Of a stretch of DNA of 64,000 nucleotides, positions 25,401 through 38,400 are shown one piece after another (the stretch's first letter is position 1; the number at the start of each line of letters is the position of its first letter). Position numbers and translations under genes: made by a program. Below the pieces are notes generated by a model. That model saw only the letters and a program-made list of their open reading frames with translations. It was not told where the DNA came from and did not search any database. The stretch is from Dioscorea cayenensis subsp. rotundata (taxonomy: Eukaryota; Streptophyta; Magnoliopsida; Dioscoreales; Dioscoreaceae), in NCBI RefSeq assembly GCF_009730915.1, contig NC_052477.1, forward strand, positions 27,422,578-27,486,577, in the 5' to 3' direction.

Positions 25401-27195
25401 TGTTGTATAACTTCAATAAGAGACATAGATGATTTCATAATATGATGCAAAACACTGTTCATACTTTCACTCCTTTGAGTGGACTTTGTTCTAGCTAAAA
25501 AAATATCCAGGCTATAGGCAGGACACCATTTTTCTCAAAGTTCATATAACCTCCTAAGCCATGTGTGGTCTTCAAGTTCAAACTGTTTAATCATAGCATC
25601 CCAATTAGATTCAAACTCGGCTTCAGTTTCACATCCATAAAAGCATTTGTTGAATTGCGCTTTAAATGTTGAATTTGTAAAACGACTAGCAAGATGTTGT
25701 TTGGCATTATTGGAAATGTGCCACATACATAATCTATGACATGACTTTGGGAATACCATCTCTACTGTTTTAATCATTGCTTGATCTTGGTTAGTGAAAA
25801 TGCTTTTTGGTTGTTGGTGTCCCATAGCTTCTAAGAATGTTTCAAATAGCCAAACAAATGAAGCAGCAGTCTCATCTGATAGAAAGGCACAACCAAACAA
25901 TACATTATCCCAATGATTATTAATTCCCACAAATGGAGCACAAACCAAATTATACTTGTTGGTTCGGTAAGTTGTATCAAAGATAAGAACATCTCCAAAA
26001 CAATCATAATCTAATTTTGACCTTCCATCTCTCCAAAAGAAATTCGCCAACCGATTGTTTTGGTCAACTTGAACCGAGTAAAAGAACATTGAGTCTTCAG
26101 CTTGTTTGCACTTGAAAAAATCAATAATAGTTTGTGCATCTCCCGCTTCAATTGTTTTATCTCTTTCAATTCGTAAGAAATTGTGACAATCTCTCTTTGT
26201 GAAGCTAATATTTTCAAATCCAATTTCTTTCCGTAGAAAATATGAATTTGTTTGCTTTAACTCCTTCAGCAACCATTCAGCGTAGAACATTGGCATGTCC
26301 CTGCAAAATTTTCCTCCCAGATCTTAAATTGATTCTTTCCTCTGGAGTTGCTAACTCATGGTTATGTTGATCATTGATATAAAAAATGACCCAAACACCT
26401 TTATCTATAGTAAAACAAATTTTGGCTTCACACCCGGTCCTTATCTCCAAAGGATTAAATTTTTTCACTTCTCCGACATTATCATGCTCCCGATATCCGA
26501 CTTTCGAACATAAAAATTCATGTTGCCTTATAGGTTCACCCAAACTTCGACGCTTGTTACCCCTTCGAATACTAAACCCCTTACTCAAAGCATATTGATT
26601 ATAAAGATCATATGCCTCTTCCTCTGAATGAACTTTTATTCCAACTTTAATGTTATCAAAAGTGTTCTCTGGAACTTCTTTTCCCCTGTCTAGCTCCATA
26701 ACACAAGAATGGATTTACAAAATCTAAAAAACAAAAACTAAAAAGCAAGATAGGGGAATTTTCAATATAAAGAATAGAAAGTCAATTTAATATACCAATG
26801 CAATGATGAAACAAAAACATGAAAAAAAAATACTTGAGAAGTTATAAGCTTGATATTCAAATTAAAACAATCCACCCAAAGAGATAGAGAATTTGGGTTA
26901 TCTAGAAGGAAGAAGATGAAGAAACAAACAAAGAAGATGAGAGTGAGCTCTTGAGAGAAATGGTTTTCTTTCATTTTGGCGGGCCAAAAAAAGAGAAAAT
27001 AAACTTTTCAGGCATGAATGTAGGAGGAGTTTTGTAACTGCGTGCAAACATTTTAGGTTTTTTTTAAAATTTTTTTTATAAATTTAAAAATGAAAACTAA
27101 TTTGAAAACCTAATATATTTTAGTGATGAGATGGCTTCTTTTAATTGGATGGGATACAAACTGAGATGGTATCCGGTTTCATCCAATCTTTCCTC
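22447..27195 (-). mobile_element. Mutator-like element with FAR1-type transposase
   Basis: 4,749 bp. The terminal inverted repeats are about 185 bp (22447-22630 and 27012-27195): left GAGGGAGGATTGGATGAAAC, right (reverse-complemented) GAGGAAAGATTGGATGAAAC, both continuing to GTTTGCACGCA and CAAAACTCCTCCTA. It is flanked by a perfect 10-bp TSD, TCCCTTCGTC (22437-22446, 27196-27205). The region 22640-24300 between the left repeat and the transposase has no coding signal. It carries the decayed transposase on the minus strand (24310-26699). It sits in the promoter/5' UTR of p24 B. Confidence 0.92.
24310..26699 (-). pseudogene. FAR1/FHY3-like MULE transposase, decayed
   Basis: Segments in order from the start at 26699: FAR1 DNA-binding domain (EEAYDLYNQYALSKGFSIRR, then CEAKICF and NDQHNHEL); the MULE transposase core (RDCHNFLR, FFWRDGRSKLDYDCFGDVLIFDTTYRTN written in two parts here: FFWRDGRS and VLIFDTTYRTN, IFTNQDQAM, MWHISNNAKQHL); the SWIM zinc finger (CSCNMF then LLCRHAL); and a basic tail (VKTKGSRSSRMKS). 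The D of FDTTY and the D of NQDQ are the expected DDE acids. Breaks: a TGA after HANVLR, a frameshift just after it, a TGA in RRLYEL(stop)EKWCPAY where CGA is expected, and a TAA inside the SWIM motif. In plants the same family includes domesticated transcription factors, but the intact terminal repeats and TSD show this copy is a transposon gene. Confidence 0.85.
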
Positions 27196-27258
27196 TCCCT
27201 TCGTCTCCTCACCATTTTACATCTCTCGAAAGTCGCCGTCTCCGGCGACTCGACGGCG

Positions 27259-28863
27259 ATGGCCGCCGCCGCCGCCTTTCTTCAAGCCATAATCCTCCTT
27301 CTCCTTCTCCTACTGATCTTCGTTGCTGATGCCCTCGTCTTGCACCTCCCATCCGGCCGCGTGAAGTGCTTCTCGGAAAAGCTCCGCCCCAGGACCGTAT
27401 CCACGGCCAGCTACCGCGTCGTCTCCGATGAAGATCCCTCCTCCGGCGCCGATCGCAAGATCTCTCTTCGGGTAACCGGTCCTGATGGCGAGCCCCTTCA
27501 CGTCGCCGATGCCGTCGAGTCCGGGCGCTTCGGTTACGTCGCCGATGAGGCTGGGACCTACATGGCTTGTTTATGGTCACCGAGATTCGAGCTTTCAGCC
27601 ACTGTGACTGTGGATTTTGAATGGCGAGAAGGGATAGCAGCCAAAGAATAGCCATCTGTTGCCAAGCGAAGCAAGATCCAAGTTTGTTTTCCTATTCTCC
27701 CTATCTCTTTCAATTCTTTATTTTTCCCCAATTACTGAAATTCTTAGTTATAGATGATGGATTACATCATTTTGTTATTGATTGCTAGAGTTTGATTTTT
27801 TGTTACTTGTTTGGATTGAGAGAAATTTGAGGAGTAATTCAAACAGAGATGATTGCAAAAAAAAAAATTTTGTGAATATGAGCAGAAATTGCATTGAGAT
27901 TTTTCTTCATGGATTGTAAGCAAAGGCTGAAAACAACTTCTGTTTGGGGACAATGTGGATGATAACATTGGTGGTGTTTGAGATGAAGAGATTGGTTGAT
28001 AAGGTTCTGGAGTTGCATCTCAGATGATATAGTGATAAATCCAAATCAAGTATGAATTTGATAAGGCATTTGGTGAATATATGCAGAAATGCATTGAAAT
28101 TTTCATCATCGTCTGTAAGCAAAGCCTGAAAACAATTTTTTTTGGGGGAAAATGCGGATGATATATTATTGCTGATGTTTGAGAATAAGAGAGTAATTGA
28201 TAAGGTTCTGGGGTTGCATCTCAGATGATATAAATGATAATGTAATTCAAATTTCAAAGTACTAGAGTACTATTTGATGGATGTGGAGTCTGATTTAGAG
28301 CCGATGATGACTTCGGTCCTCACCGTTGTTGCCCTATGACCGGAAGGGCTGTCTCCTTGTGAGTGACTGTGTATTGTGAATGTCTCTCTGGTTTTTGCAC
28401 CCTAATGATACTCCGAGCAGGCAATTTGCCTAACTACTTGAATTCTGTGTTCTCTCATTCTTGCTTGGTGTTTTCTATCTTGCTATTACTTGCACACACA
28501 ATAATTAGGTCAATGGATCATGTTACGTCATGTCATATTAACTTTTTGCTTGCAGGGTTTGGAAATTGAGTTGAAGAAGTTGGAGGATTCCATCAAGTCT
28601 ATACATGAAGAGATGATATATTTGCGAGAAAGGTATTTCATGATTGTGTCTTTGTTTTTATCTGTAGCTCTTATATCACAGTTTGGTTTCTAAACCCGAC
28701 TTTCATATGTTGTTCTAGGGAGGGTGAGGCACAAAGCTTAAACGAATCCACAAACTCGAAAATGAGCCTTTTGAGTATGGCATCTCTTCTTGTTTGCCTA
28801 GGAGTTGCAGGCTTGCAGTTTGGGCATTTCAAGGTCTTTTTCGTGAGACAAAAAATCATATGA
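27259..28863 (+). pseudogene. p24delta: p24-delta cargo receptor, copy B, nonsense in exon 1
   Basis: Exons correspond to copy A: 27259-27681, 28556-28632 and 28719-28863. Splice sites and exons 2-3 are open (coiled coil, membrane span MASLLVCLGVAGLQFGHF, tail VFFVRQKII). Codon 131 is TAG (27649-27651) where copy A has TGG (KEW then PSIAKRS). The predicted product is a signal peptide plus GOLD domain ending at KE, without coiled coil or membrane anchor. A 4.7-kb MULE separates the gene from its ancestral promoter. It could at most yield a secreted, truncated GOLD protein; I treat it as a pseudogene. It converges on apyrase B with 711 bp between stops. Confidence 0.88.
27868..28230. repeat. 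Two ~200-bp tandem units in p24 B intron 1
   Basis: Same repeat family as in p24 A intron 1. The first unit is truncated at its start (about 27868-28035) and the second runs about 28036-28230. Confidence 0.8.
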
Positions 28864-29254
28864 CAAGGTAGTGGCTGAAAATCTACATCGATGTGTGATC
28901 TTGGAACTACAAGTACGTGTTTCTTTATTTCTTCATCCTCAAACAAATCTCTATGTAAAAATTTTATTTCTTGATGAACTGGTTTTCTTGTATCCATTTT
29001 TCCACCATTAAGTCATCATGTTTTTGCTTCGATTTACTATGGTGAATGTAAAGGACTAAGAAACCACAGATTCAATTCTAAACTCATCAGTTGAAGTATC
29101 TCTAGGTTATCCAATATTTTGCAGTGTTCTGAAATGCATGCACTTAAAATAAAGGGTAATAGCACGTTCTTGTTCTCTTGTAGCTGAATTTTCTGAAATC
29201 ACATAGGTCTGGCAGCTTTGGTTTAGATTGTCTGAAAATAACTAAACAAACCAC

Positions 29255-29262
29255 TTTAGTTA
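29255..29262. other. Putative MITE excision footprint in module B
   Basis: TTTAGTTA stands where modules A and C carry a TTA-flanked Tourist-like MITE. It can be read as TTA, one filler base, TTA. See findings. Confidence 0.45.
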
Positions 29263-29574
29263 TGATCAGATAGTAGTCCTACTTAATTGTTCTATCCCTG
29301 CGCCTAACAAGCCTGCGAAAACTTGATTTATCTTGAGTTAAATTATTAAAAAACTAACCAGATTAAGAAAAGTAGGGATATTATACCCTGATTCAATATT
29401 TATAACCTGGATCACAGCAAATCCTTGAACTTGAGAAGCCAATATTTAAAACTTTGCCAAATTTATTATAGGCATGCTTCTCCATTATAATCTATAAATA
29501 TTGGGAAGCAGCAGAAGAGTACTGTTTTGGCAGTTAAGATTCATAGTGGAAGTTGAACACAATGAGACTCAATC

Positions 29575-32430
29575 TCAAAGCAACTGCTTTGAATCCTCAG
29601 TGTAACTAACCTTGGAGGTAGAAGCTATTAGCTCAATAGCAGCACCAAGTGGCCAAGCTGCCTTAACTAAGGAATCACCATAATTCAACTGCTTTACCAG
29701 TGTGATCTCTTGTGATGCTTCCAGACCTGCATGTTAGATAAGAAATGATTTCAAAAGATAATAAATATGTGACAAATTAATTTTGATCAGAGTATGTTTA
29801 CATCCCTAACTCCAATTCTCTCATCTCTCATGCTCTCCATGTTTTTGGTGGTGATAATAAAGTACTAGTCTATAAGGGCAATAAATATTAATTAGCAATG
29901 ACCATTAATTGCATTTATATAGTTTAAATTGAAAGACAGTTGTCTTGATTAGTGCTAACCAAGACATGCATGATCACATCAATAAAATTCCAAAATCTTA
30001 TTTCAACTTAAGCCAAACCAAGTTAATTAAGAGACTTAAAAATCATATTATATATCCAAATTGATATTTATTTAACTAACTAATATGAGATTAAAATTTT
30101 TAATCTGAACCAAATATGCTTTCCAAATAAATGTTACTCATTTAAATCACTTCAAAAGCTACCATTATATTTATTTGGGAAGTATGTATATTTGGTTAAA
30201 CCATTTATTACAAATAGCACTAGCCTATGAGATTATAAAAGTATATGGCACTATGCTTCAGAGATTATGATAAATAATGTTTGAGATTATTAAAGAGAGA
30301 GAAGAAACTTACCAAAACCATCCACAAGCAAAGTGAACTCATAAACCAGGTTCATGCATATATAAGGGATGTAAGCCTCTTTCAAATCAGGATACTTGGT
30401 CTTGGCTTCATCAACACTTAGATTGCATGCTTGCATTGCTGCTGTCTTATAGTCCAAAGGACTCACTTTGGCAATATGCTGTTTTGAATCCACAAAACCA
30501 GCCTGAAAAATAATCCTAAAAAGTGTGAACAAATTAAAGAAAAACATGCTTGTTTTTTAACTACAAACTCAATACTTAACTGTTTATAACATACTACTTA
30601 TATGATAAAATTATTGGTTAAATCAAATCACCTCAACAGCAATATCATAGAACGAGGATGCCACGTAAAGATTTTTCTGGCCATCCCCACCACCTCCATT
30701 CCATGCACCATTAAATGAACAGTTCTTGTATACGCATTGCTTATCGAGTTTCAGTACTGTGATCACATTGCTTCTGCATTTATCATAGCTAGGACCTGAT
30801 GGTGAAGCTGAAGATGGGTATGTCTTGCCATTGTATGTGTATGATCCTTGGAATTAAATGGGAGAACATGAGCAAACTGTTTTCTGATGTGTGGATAGGT
30901 TTCTGATGTTATTTTTTAACTGGATTGGCTTATTGTCAAATGACAACAGTAAAAATAATTTTTAATCCAATAGCCATTTGTTATTGCAGGTAGAAACAAA
31001 ATTACAGTTTAGTAAGTCTACAAATTGTTGATCATTCTATAATGAAGAGAAGGAATAATTTTATAGAAAACATGCAACAATCTGGAGACTTGATAGTTAG
31101 ATTAACCAAAATGAAGATAACTGACCCAATAAGATTGTTGTCAGACTAAAATTGATGAAAATAAAGCAGGTTCAGCAGTAAAAATATTCAATATGTAATC
31201 TTTTCAGAAACCAAATCAATTTATCACTTTAAATATGAAGTAATAGAAAGTCAAACATACCTTCATAGCCACCCAAAATGCAATAGTTATAAGAGTCACC
31301 CCCAGCACTTAGAATCTGTGCCTGAGCAGCCAATAATCCATAATTCAAGTAACTACACCATAAATTAAAAGATGCTGTTTAGTGCCTTTCCTCTTCAAGA
31401 TAAGAATTTACACAATATATGTCACATGTTCAGTAACTCAACCCCTTAACAGAAACCATCACCAAAGATTTCCCCAGAACAAGATACTTTATCAGAAGAA
31501 ACCAATAAAAGAATTGAAAGGGAGAGGTGAAGATAAGATTTCCCCAGAACAAGATACTTTATCAGAAGAAACCAATAAAAGAATTGAAAGGGAGAGGTGA
31601 AGATGAAGATGAAGATGAAGATGAAGATTTTCTTTTGTAGGTAAATAATAGGAGTAAATTTTTTGATAGGGCATCAAACAATGACACTTTTTTTTTAAAA
31701 TTTGAGTTAAAATTTCAATTTGAATCAAAATGATTACTCAACTTCAATTTTGTTTCAATAGAGGATAATCCGACAGATTGCGCTTTATGTTTGATGATGT
31801 AATGTCAGAAATTCTTTATCAGTAGCTGAATAGAGAATGTGTCATATATATAATGACATGAAATTTTTGGCATAAATATCATCAAAAATAAGTTAGAATT
31901 TTTTAGATAATCACTCGGTTAAACAACATTGAAGCTGGGTAACCATTTTAATTTAAAGTGAAGTTTGGACACCAAAATTAAAAAAAAAACACATAGTTTA
32001 GTGCCCTATTAAAAACTTTATCCAATATAGAATATTATCATATATTGACATTGTTATGTCAGTAATCAACCATGAATGAAAAAGGGCCCATTAAAACCCC
32101 AACAAAAATTTGGAACTCAGTTATAAAATTACTTTCTTTTAGATATAATGAAAAGAAAATAATTATCAACCAGTAGGCAGAGGCACAGAATGTCTTACCT
32201 ATGGGCATAAACATGATATGTGTTTCCCTTAAGAATTAGTTGTTTCACATATGGGTCTTCTCCTGGAACATTCGGTGCATTTTTAGCCTCAGATTCTGAG
32301 ATAGCATAAGCCATTTGGACAGAACCCCCTCCAAGATCAACCACTCCAACAGTTCCTGAATATTCCTTTCCCAAATTCTTCAACAGAAAATTAATAGCAA
32401 CCTAGAACAAAATAATAAGCAACAAGCTGA

Positions 32431-32478
<48 letters not shown>

Positions 32479-35400
32479 AATTAAAAAAAAACAAAGGTGG
32501 TTTGTGGCTGCATATCATTTATAAATTTTTTTTTCAGGATGAGCAGCTAAACCACTAAAAAAACAAAAATGTGTACAAACTTTGACAGAGTAAGTGAAGA
32601 TGAGACCAATGCACACATGAGTGCTGGACCACCCACATACAACCGCTGTTCACATTATCAAAAATGTGTTATAACTCAAAATTCAAACTCTCATCACTTG
32701 TGAAAGCTTCTAATGGAAACCCAGATACTAATAGATCATTGGGTCATTGGTGCTTGCATATCATATTTGGCACTAAAAGAAATATAACTAGACTCCAGTT
32801 TTCACCCATTTCAGTGTACATCTATTTTTGGAGGAAAATCGAATAATGTTATGTTACAGAGAACACCTACTATATTGGAATTTTATAGCTCTAAGCCTCG
32901 AACCAATTATAAAATAAATAAATCAGAATGAAAATGAAAATTTTATGCTAGAGTACAATAGTTTGCTATTAAAATCTCAGATACTATAACCACATATGGG
33001 CTTATTTCTCAGGCATGTAATTGTTTTTTGGAAGTTGAAATGAAAATTTTTCAATAAATATGCTGAGCACTCATTGTAAAAAAATTCTTTTTAGAAAACA
33101 AGTTTCGTTTTTCCTATTTTAAGAGTACACCAGCCTGTTTAGAAAGAGTGTTTCCTACTTGTAAAAACAAATTACTTCAAATTTCAAAACTATAAAAAAT
33201 GCTTAGAAGTTGTGAATATTCTTGATTTATTTAATATCATACAAACTAATAGATTTATATTTTTTAAATGTTTTATATCTTATATCGATATTTATATTAT
33301 ATATTGATAAACATTCAAAGACATTAACTAAAATAATTGGATTATTTTCACATACATATTTTTTAAAAATTCATATTTAAATAAATTCTACATATATTAA
33401 CAAAGTATATATTGTTTGTCGTTATGTGTTACTAAAAATTTTTTTTAGGGAAAATTACTGTTCACCCCTCGTAATTTTCAAAACTTCCTAAAACCCCTCC
33501 GACTTTTGCACATCCCGGACGACTCCGTTATATTTTACATTCCTTTTAACCCTCACGAGTAAGTTGAAGTGGGTCCACGATATGAAATTCCTTTTTGCCT
33601 CTGAAAAGGTGGGAAAAAATGGCGCTCAATCGTAACTTTCTTTTACGATAGTTTTTTCAATTTTTTGACTCGACTCTTGCTTTTTCTCAAACAGAAGTTT
33701 AGAAGGCTCGTATCTTCTTCTTCTATCTTCTTCTTCTTTTTCTTCTTCTCATTTGGTGTATTCAATTTTTAGCTCTTCCGATTAAATTATGGAGAGTTTT
33801 TTTGTGCTATTATTCTAGATCTACAACGGGGAGGGAGCGAGTGCTAATGTTCACGTACTGACTTCTTGGGAATCGAGTGTTAGTCGAAATATGTGAGCGA
33901 TGGGGTCTCGATATTTCCCGTGTCAAGGTGAAGTTTATCACACCCGGATGGACATAAAGCGGTATGTCTCATATAAAAGCGAGGTTGACTTCCGAGTAGC
34001 ATGTGACGCGTGCACTCCATCTTCAAATGTTCGTTGTTGATCTTGTTGTTGGGAGACGGATGATGTGGCATCGTATCCTCACCGAGAAAACGAGTTCTTC
34101 TCGTTGTAAGTTTCTTCTCGCTTATGTTTATATAGTTGTAGAAGTTAATTATTGTTTTATTATCCAGTGTCATCGTTTACATTTATCAAGTTTCCATTTA
34201 AACACTATTGTCTCCGATTAACTTATTAACTTATTATTTAACTTTTTGTTTTTAACGTTTAAGATTTATGTTTATCGTTTAAATATTTTTGTGTCTCTGT
34301 TTAAATATTGATCGTGTTCGTTTAAACTAAAAGTGTTGGCGAGGGAATTCGAGATCGGCGTAAGCTCGCATTCCACATCATGGCGAGCCTCGAGGGGTGT
34401 GGCATGCCTTCCTTCCTCATCCGATCAGGCTGAAGTGTTGCCGTTGGATATTGGACAATGTTTTGAAGGCGTTGAACATTTCGAGACGCAGCTTAGGAAT
34501 TTTCGCAATCAAAAGGAATTTTGACTTCAAATTCTTTAAGAACGAGAAACACGAGGTGATTTCGTGGAAGGAAGCTTCGACTTCAAAAATGGCGTATAAG
34601 GAAGCTATATTCCCCATACCGGGACAGATGACAGGGCCGATGGATGAAAATCGCTGACTGCGTTTGCGCCACTTTGTGACGACAAAGGCGACCTGGGTGT
34701 CCTAGATGAAAGAGGATCGAGTCGTAAAGGCGTCAGGAGTCCGCAAGTTGCGTTGTAGCCATTGCACGCGTTTCGGTCCAGTCGCCGGATCGTGGAATGA
34801 ATCATTCTAGACTAGGCGTTGTGTATATACTTCTTATTATTGTTTAAATATTGAACTTTATATTTAAATATATCTCTTACGTTTTAAATATTTTATTCTA
34901 CTAGTTTTATCTATTATTTTTATCGTTTAAAAATAAATTTGTATCCGCTTAAAAATGTACAGCGGGATGGTGCTAGCGGTTCCCCAGCTAATTAATACCG
35001 CTCGGTTCCCCAAGCGTTTCCACTCCGTCGCACATAAAAATCGGAACATTACATTACACTCTATAAGAGATTATTAAGTAATAAGGATATTTTTAAGCGG
35101 AAAATATTAAGTATATTTTTGTTGTAATTACATTGATATTATTAAATAATAAGGATATTTTAAAGCAGAAAATATTAAATTTAAAAGCGAGAAACCTAAA
35201 CTTAAAGCAGTAGCGAAAGTTAAAGGGTAAAAGTTATCATTATACGGATTAAAATGAATGTTGATATTAGCCGATAATGAAAATGAAAATGAAACGAGAA
35301 CCCTACCCGATAATGTACACCTGCGGACTACAATATCATCCAACAAGAACGAGAACCTCAAAAGCGAAACAAAATGATATTTACACCTATCGATGACTAT

Positions 35401-38400
35401 GACCCCGCTTTGCAGTCACTCCCTACTGGATTCGCTTTTACACAGGTAAAAGCGGAGTTTAAACAATTACATTGATATTTACACAATGAACTATATGCTT
35501 AAACACTCGAAAAGTGTATAGTTAAACAATGAATCTGGATTATTAAAGAAAGAATCGTAGTATGCTGAAATATAGAAAAGAATGACTAAGAACCGCTTGC
35601 GAAATACTCCCCTCTGGGCACGTGATGCGTACATCGCCCTCCCTCCCTAAGTATCGTGAAACATACCTTAATCGCGAGATAAGGGACGTCGGTCTGCAGT
35701 ACTCGTGAGCTTCTCACCGGCGAGTAGCGCTCGATAAACCGCATGACATAGGCTCACGATCGACACTTCCTTTTTACGTCGTGGGGCCCGAGTGTCGTGA
35801 ACAAGCGGGTACTTCTGGTCGCCGACTCGCCCTAACTCCATGTCGTCTAGAGGTCGAATAGGTTCCATGTCGAGATATACAAGTTCATATTAGAATGCAG
35901 ATTATTTACCGAACACTATTACACAAACACAAATTATTAAAAGCACTTACCATTTCTAGCTAGCGTTTTTATCGTATTCTTGGCTTTGGCATGAAGAATA
36001 ATGCACAGTATTCTTGTTTTTCATTGTCGGGGCGACGACATGGAAGTGGCCACTCATAATTATCGGAAGGATGGCGATGTCCACTTCATGCAAGTTCGCT
36101 GCGCAGCATCTCCAATCATAGCCATCGTGGATTCGTATGCGTGCGTCGCCACGCTTTTGACATGAACAAGGCCGATGGCGCGTGTGTGATGGAGCGCGCC
36201 TCTTATAGCGATATGACACTACGGCTCATCGTCTTTTTTGCAAGATACATACGAATCGCGTCCCATCACATCGTCGCGACTCATCTCCTTCCCCTCGAGC
36301 GGTCGAATAGATTGGCCGGGTGTGGTGCTTGGCAGAGTCGTTCTTCCACTGACGAGTCTTTCGTGGTTGAGCGGAACAAAGACATGTAAAACAATGTTGT
36401 AAGTATAAAATTAAAGCGTTAAAGTATAAACTTTAAATTCTATATTGAATGTTTAAAGCAGTAGCGGTAATATTTAAAAGGGTATCACTTATAAGTTAAA
36501 TGTTATACGTAAAATTTTAAAGCGTTAACACTCCTACTTAAATGCTAACTAAAAAGCAGGTTTAAACAATATCATAAAAACTTCAAACTTACTTGTCCAT
36601 AGGGCGCTGAGGAAGATCCTTATCAACTCACTCGCTCAGTACTTATTGAGGCGCGATTAGCGGCGTATTTTCTTCGGAATGAAGACTTTTCCGAAGTTCT
36701 TCTACTTTTTATTGACTTCCTTTAATGGTGGCGACGGCGGCATCAGCGGGAGACACTTCCCTTTACATGCTTCTTGTTCTTGTGGGATTGTATGCTCGCC
36801 GATCGCGGCAGCGATCGACCGTTAGTTCCACCGTGAATTCCACTTCGTTGAGGATAGACTCAGCGACCTTCTCAACCAGTGAGTTCCAGCGGCGAGCATC
36901 AATGGGAGACACTGGCGTTATACGGTTGTTCTTCTTCATGGATTGTGTCCATCTTTGATGCCGCATGTCGGCTGCCGGGTTCCACCGTATGCATGATGTC
37001 GTCAACAACAGAGTCGACGATCTTTTCCACCGCGGCAAACTCGGCGCCATCTTCGATCTCCTCCACCGTGATGGGCATGTCATCAGCGTTAACAACATCG
37101 ACCGCTCGATAGTGCTGCTTTGCCGATGGTCTTCGCTATTATTTCATCGTCGGTACGCAGCGGGTGGAGACGGGAGGCATTATTGTTTTCCTCTTTTTGC
37201 AAGCTTCTTGAATGAGGCCGTCTTTGAAGGCCACCCTGATGATGTCCTCGTCGTCGAACTCCGGCCAGGCGTATCCGTCCGGGTGCTTCATTTGTTTGAA
37301 GGGAAGGCGCGATCGATTGTGACGTGACCGGCCTTCAATGCCTCCACCCGAGCGACAAGCCGAGGGAACTCGATCATCAAAATCGCAAGCTGCGTGAGAG
37401 TTGCGGTGACATCCTCGCCTAGTGCTGGCGAGGGCGCCACGTTCGGCGACGCGGTCGAGGGACAGCGATGCAGCGGGGTGGGGGAGGGCTTCTCGGCCTC
37501 GGCGAATGCGTTTTGGCACAGAAGCGGGAGAAGCGGCGTCGGTCACGCAAGGAAGAGGTTGCCCTCTCATCTTGCCTTTGAGCAAGCGGTTCCGAGCGAT
37601 AACATCCGACCGACGGTTGGCCCGAACAAATACTTCTTCATCAGCATTCGCCGGAACCAGCTCAGGAAACTAGCATGTGTAAAACAAACAATCTTAGCGA
37701 AATTATTTAGTTTAAACAATTAAAACTATATTTACACATGTAACTTCAGTATATTTAAGCGTTATAACCTATTGTGTTAAGCGATAAACAAACAAATTAA
37801 ACATTAAACTAAAAAAGTTTAAAGCGGTAGTTGAACAAAGTTAAGCGGTAAAGTTATAATGTTAAAGCGATAGATGAATAAAGTTAAGCGGTAAATTATA
37901 TGGTTAAAGCGTTAACGTCTACTGATTAAACAAAATATTTTTGAATTATTACCTCTTTTCCTTGAGAGATGACAAACTCGTCTCTATCAGTCGCTTGCTT
38001 AGGTAAGTATTTTCACCGTAGCACGCATCCTTGGGATCTTGCGAAAGCGGACTTTCTTTCCGGTTCCGGTCACTCGTAAAACCGGATGTTAAAGCGCTCA
38101 CAGTGCGACCCTTAACATACCGGTGTTGGTCTTCTTCCCAGCATCTAGATTGTACTCGGGTAGCGGCTTGTGGTATGTCCTCCATAAGCCACTTGTGCGT
38201 CGCTTGCCCTCATGCGTGGCGCCCATTCGGGTAAATCATCGACATAATCAGCGATCCGATTTAGGAACCGGGAGCGGGAGGTATTTGGGAAGAGGATTGT
38301 ACCGGGAGAGTCACCATCGATGAGTTTGGCAAAAATTCTCCTCTTCTCCCTCATCCAGCGAGTTCTTTGAAGAGTGCTCCCGATGGAGTCTCCGTGTCTC

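Noticed and set aside
24310-26699. Domesticated FAR1-related transcription factor gene
   Set aside because: The gene lies between about 185-bp terminal inverted repeats with a perfect 10-bp TSD and carries several stops, so it is a transposon gene.
27145-27258. N-terminal extension of p24 B beginning near 27145
   Set aside because: It needs a non-ATG start and lies in the MULE terminal repeat; the ATG at 27259 aligns with p24 A.
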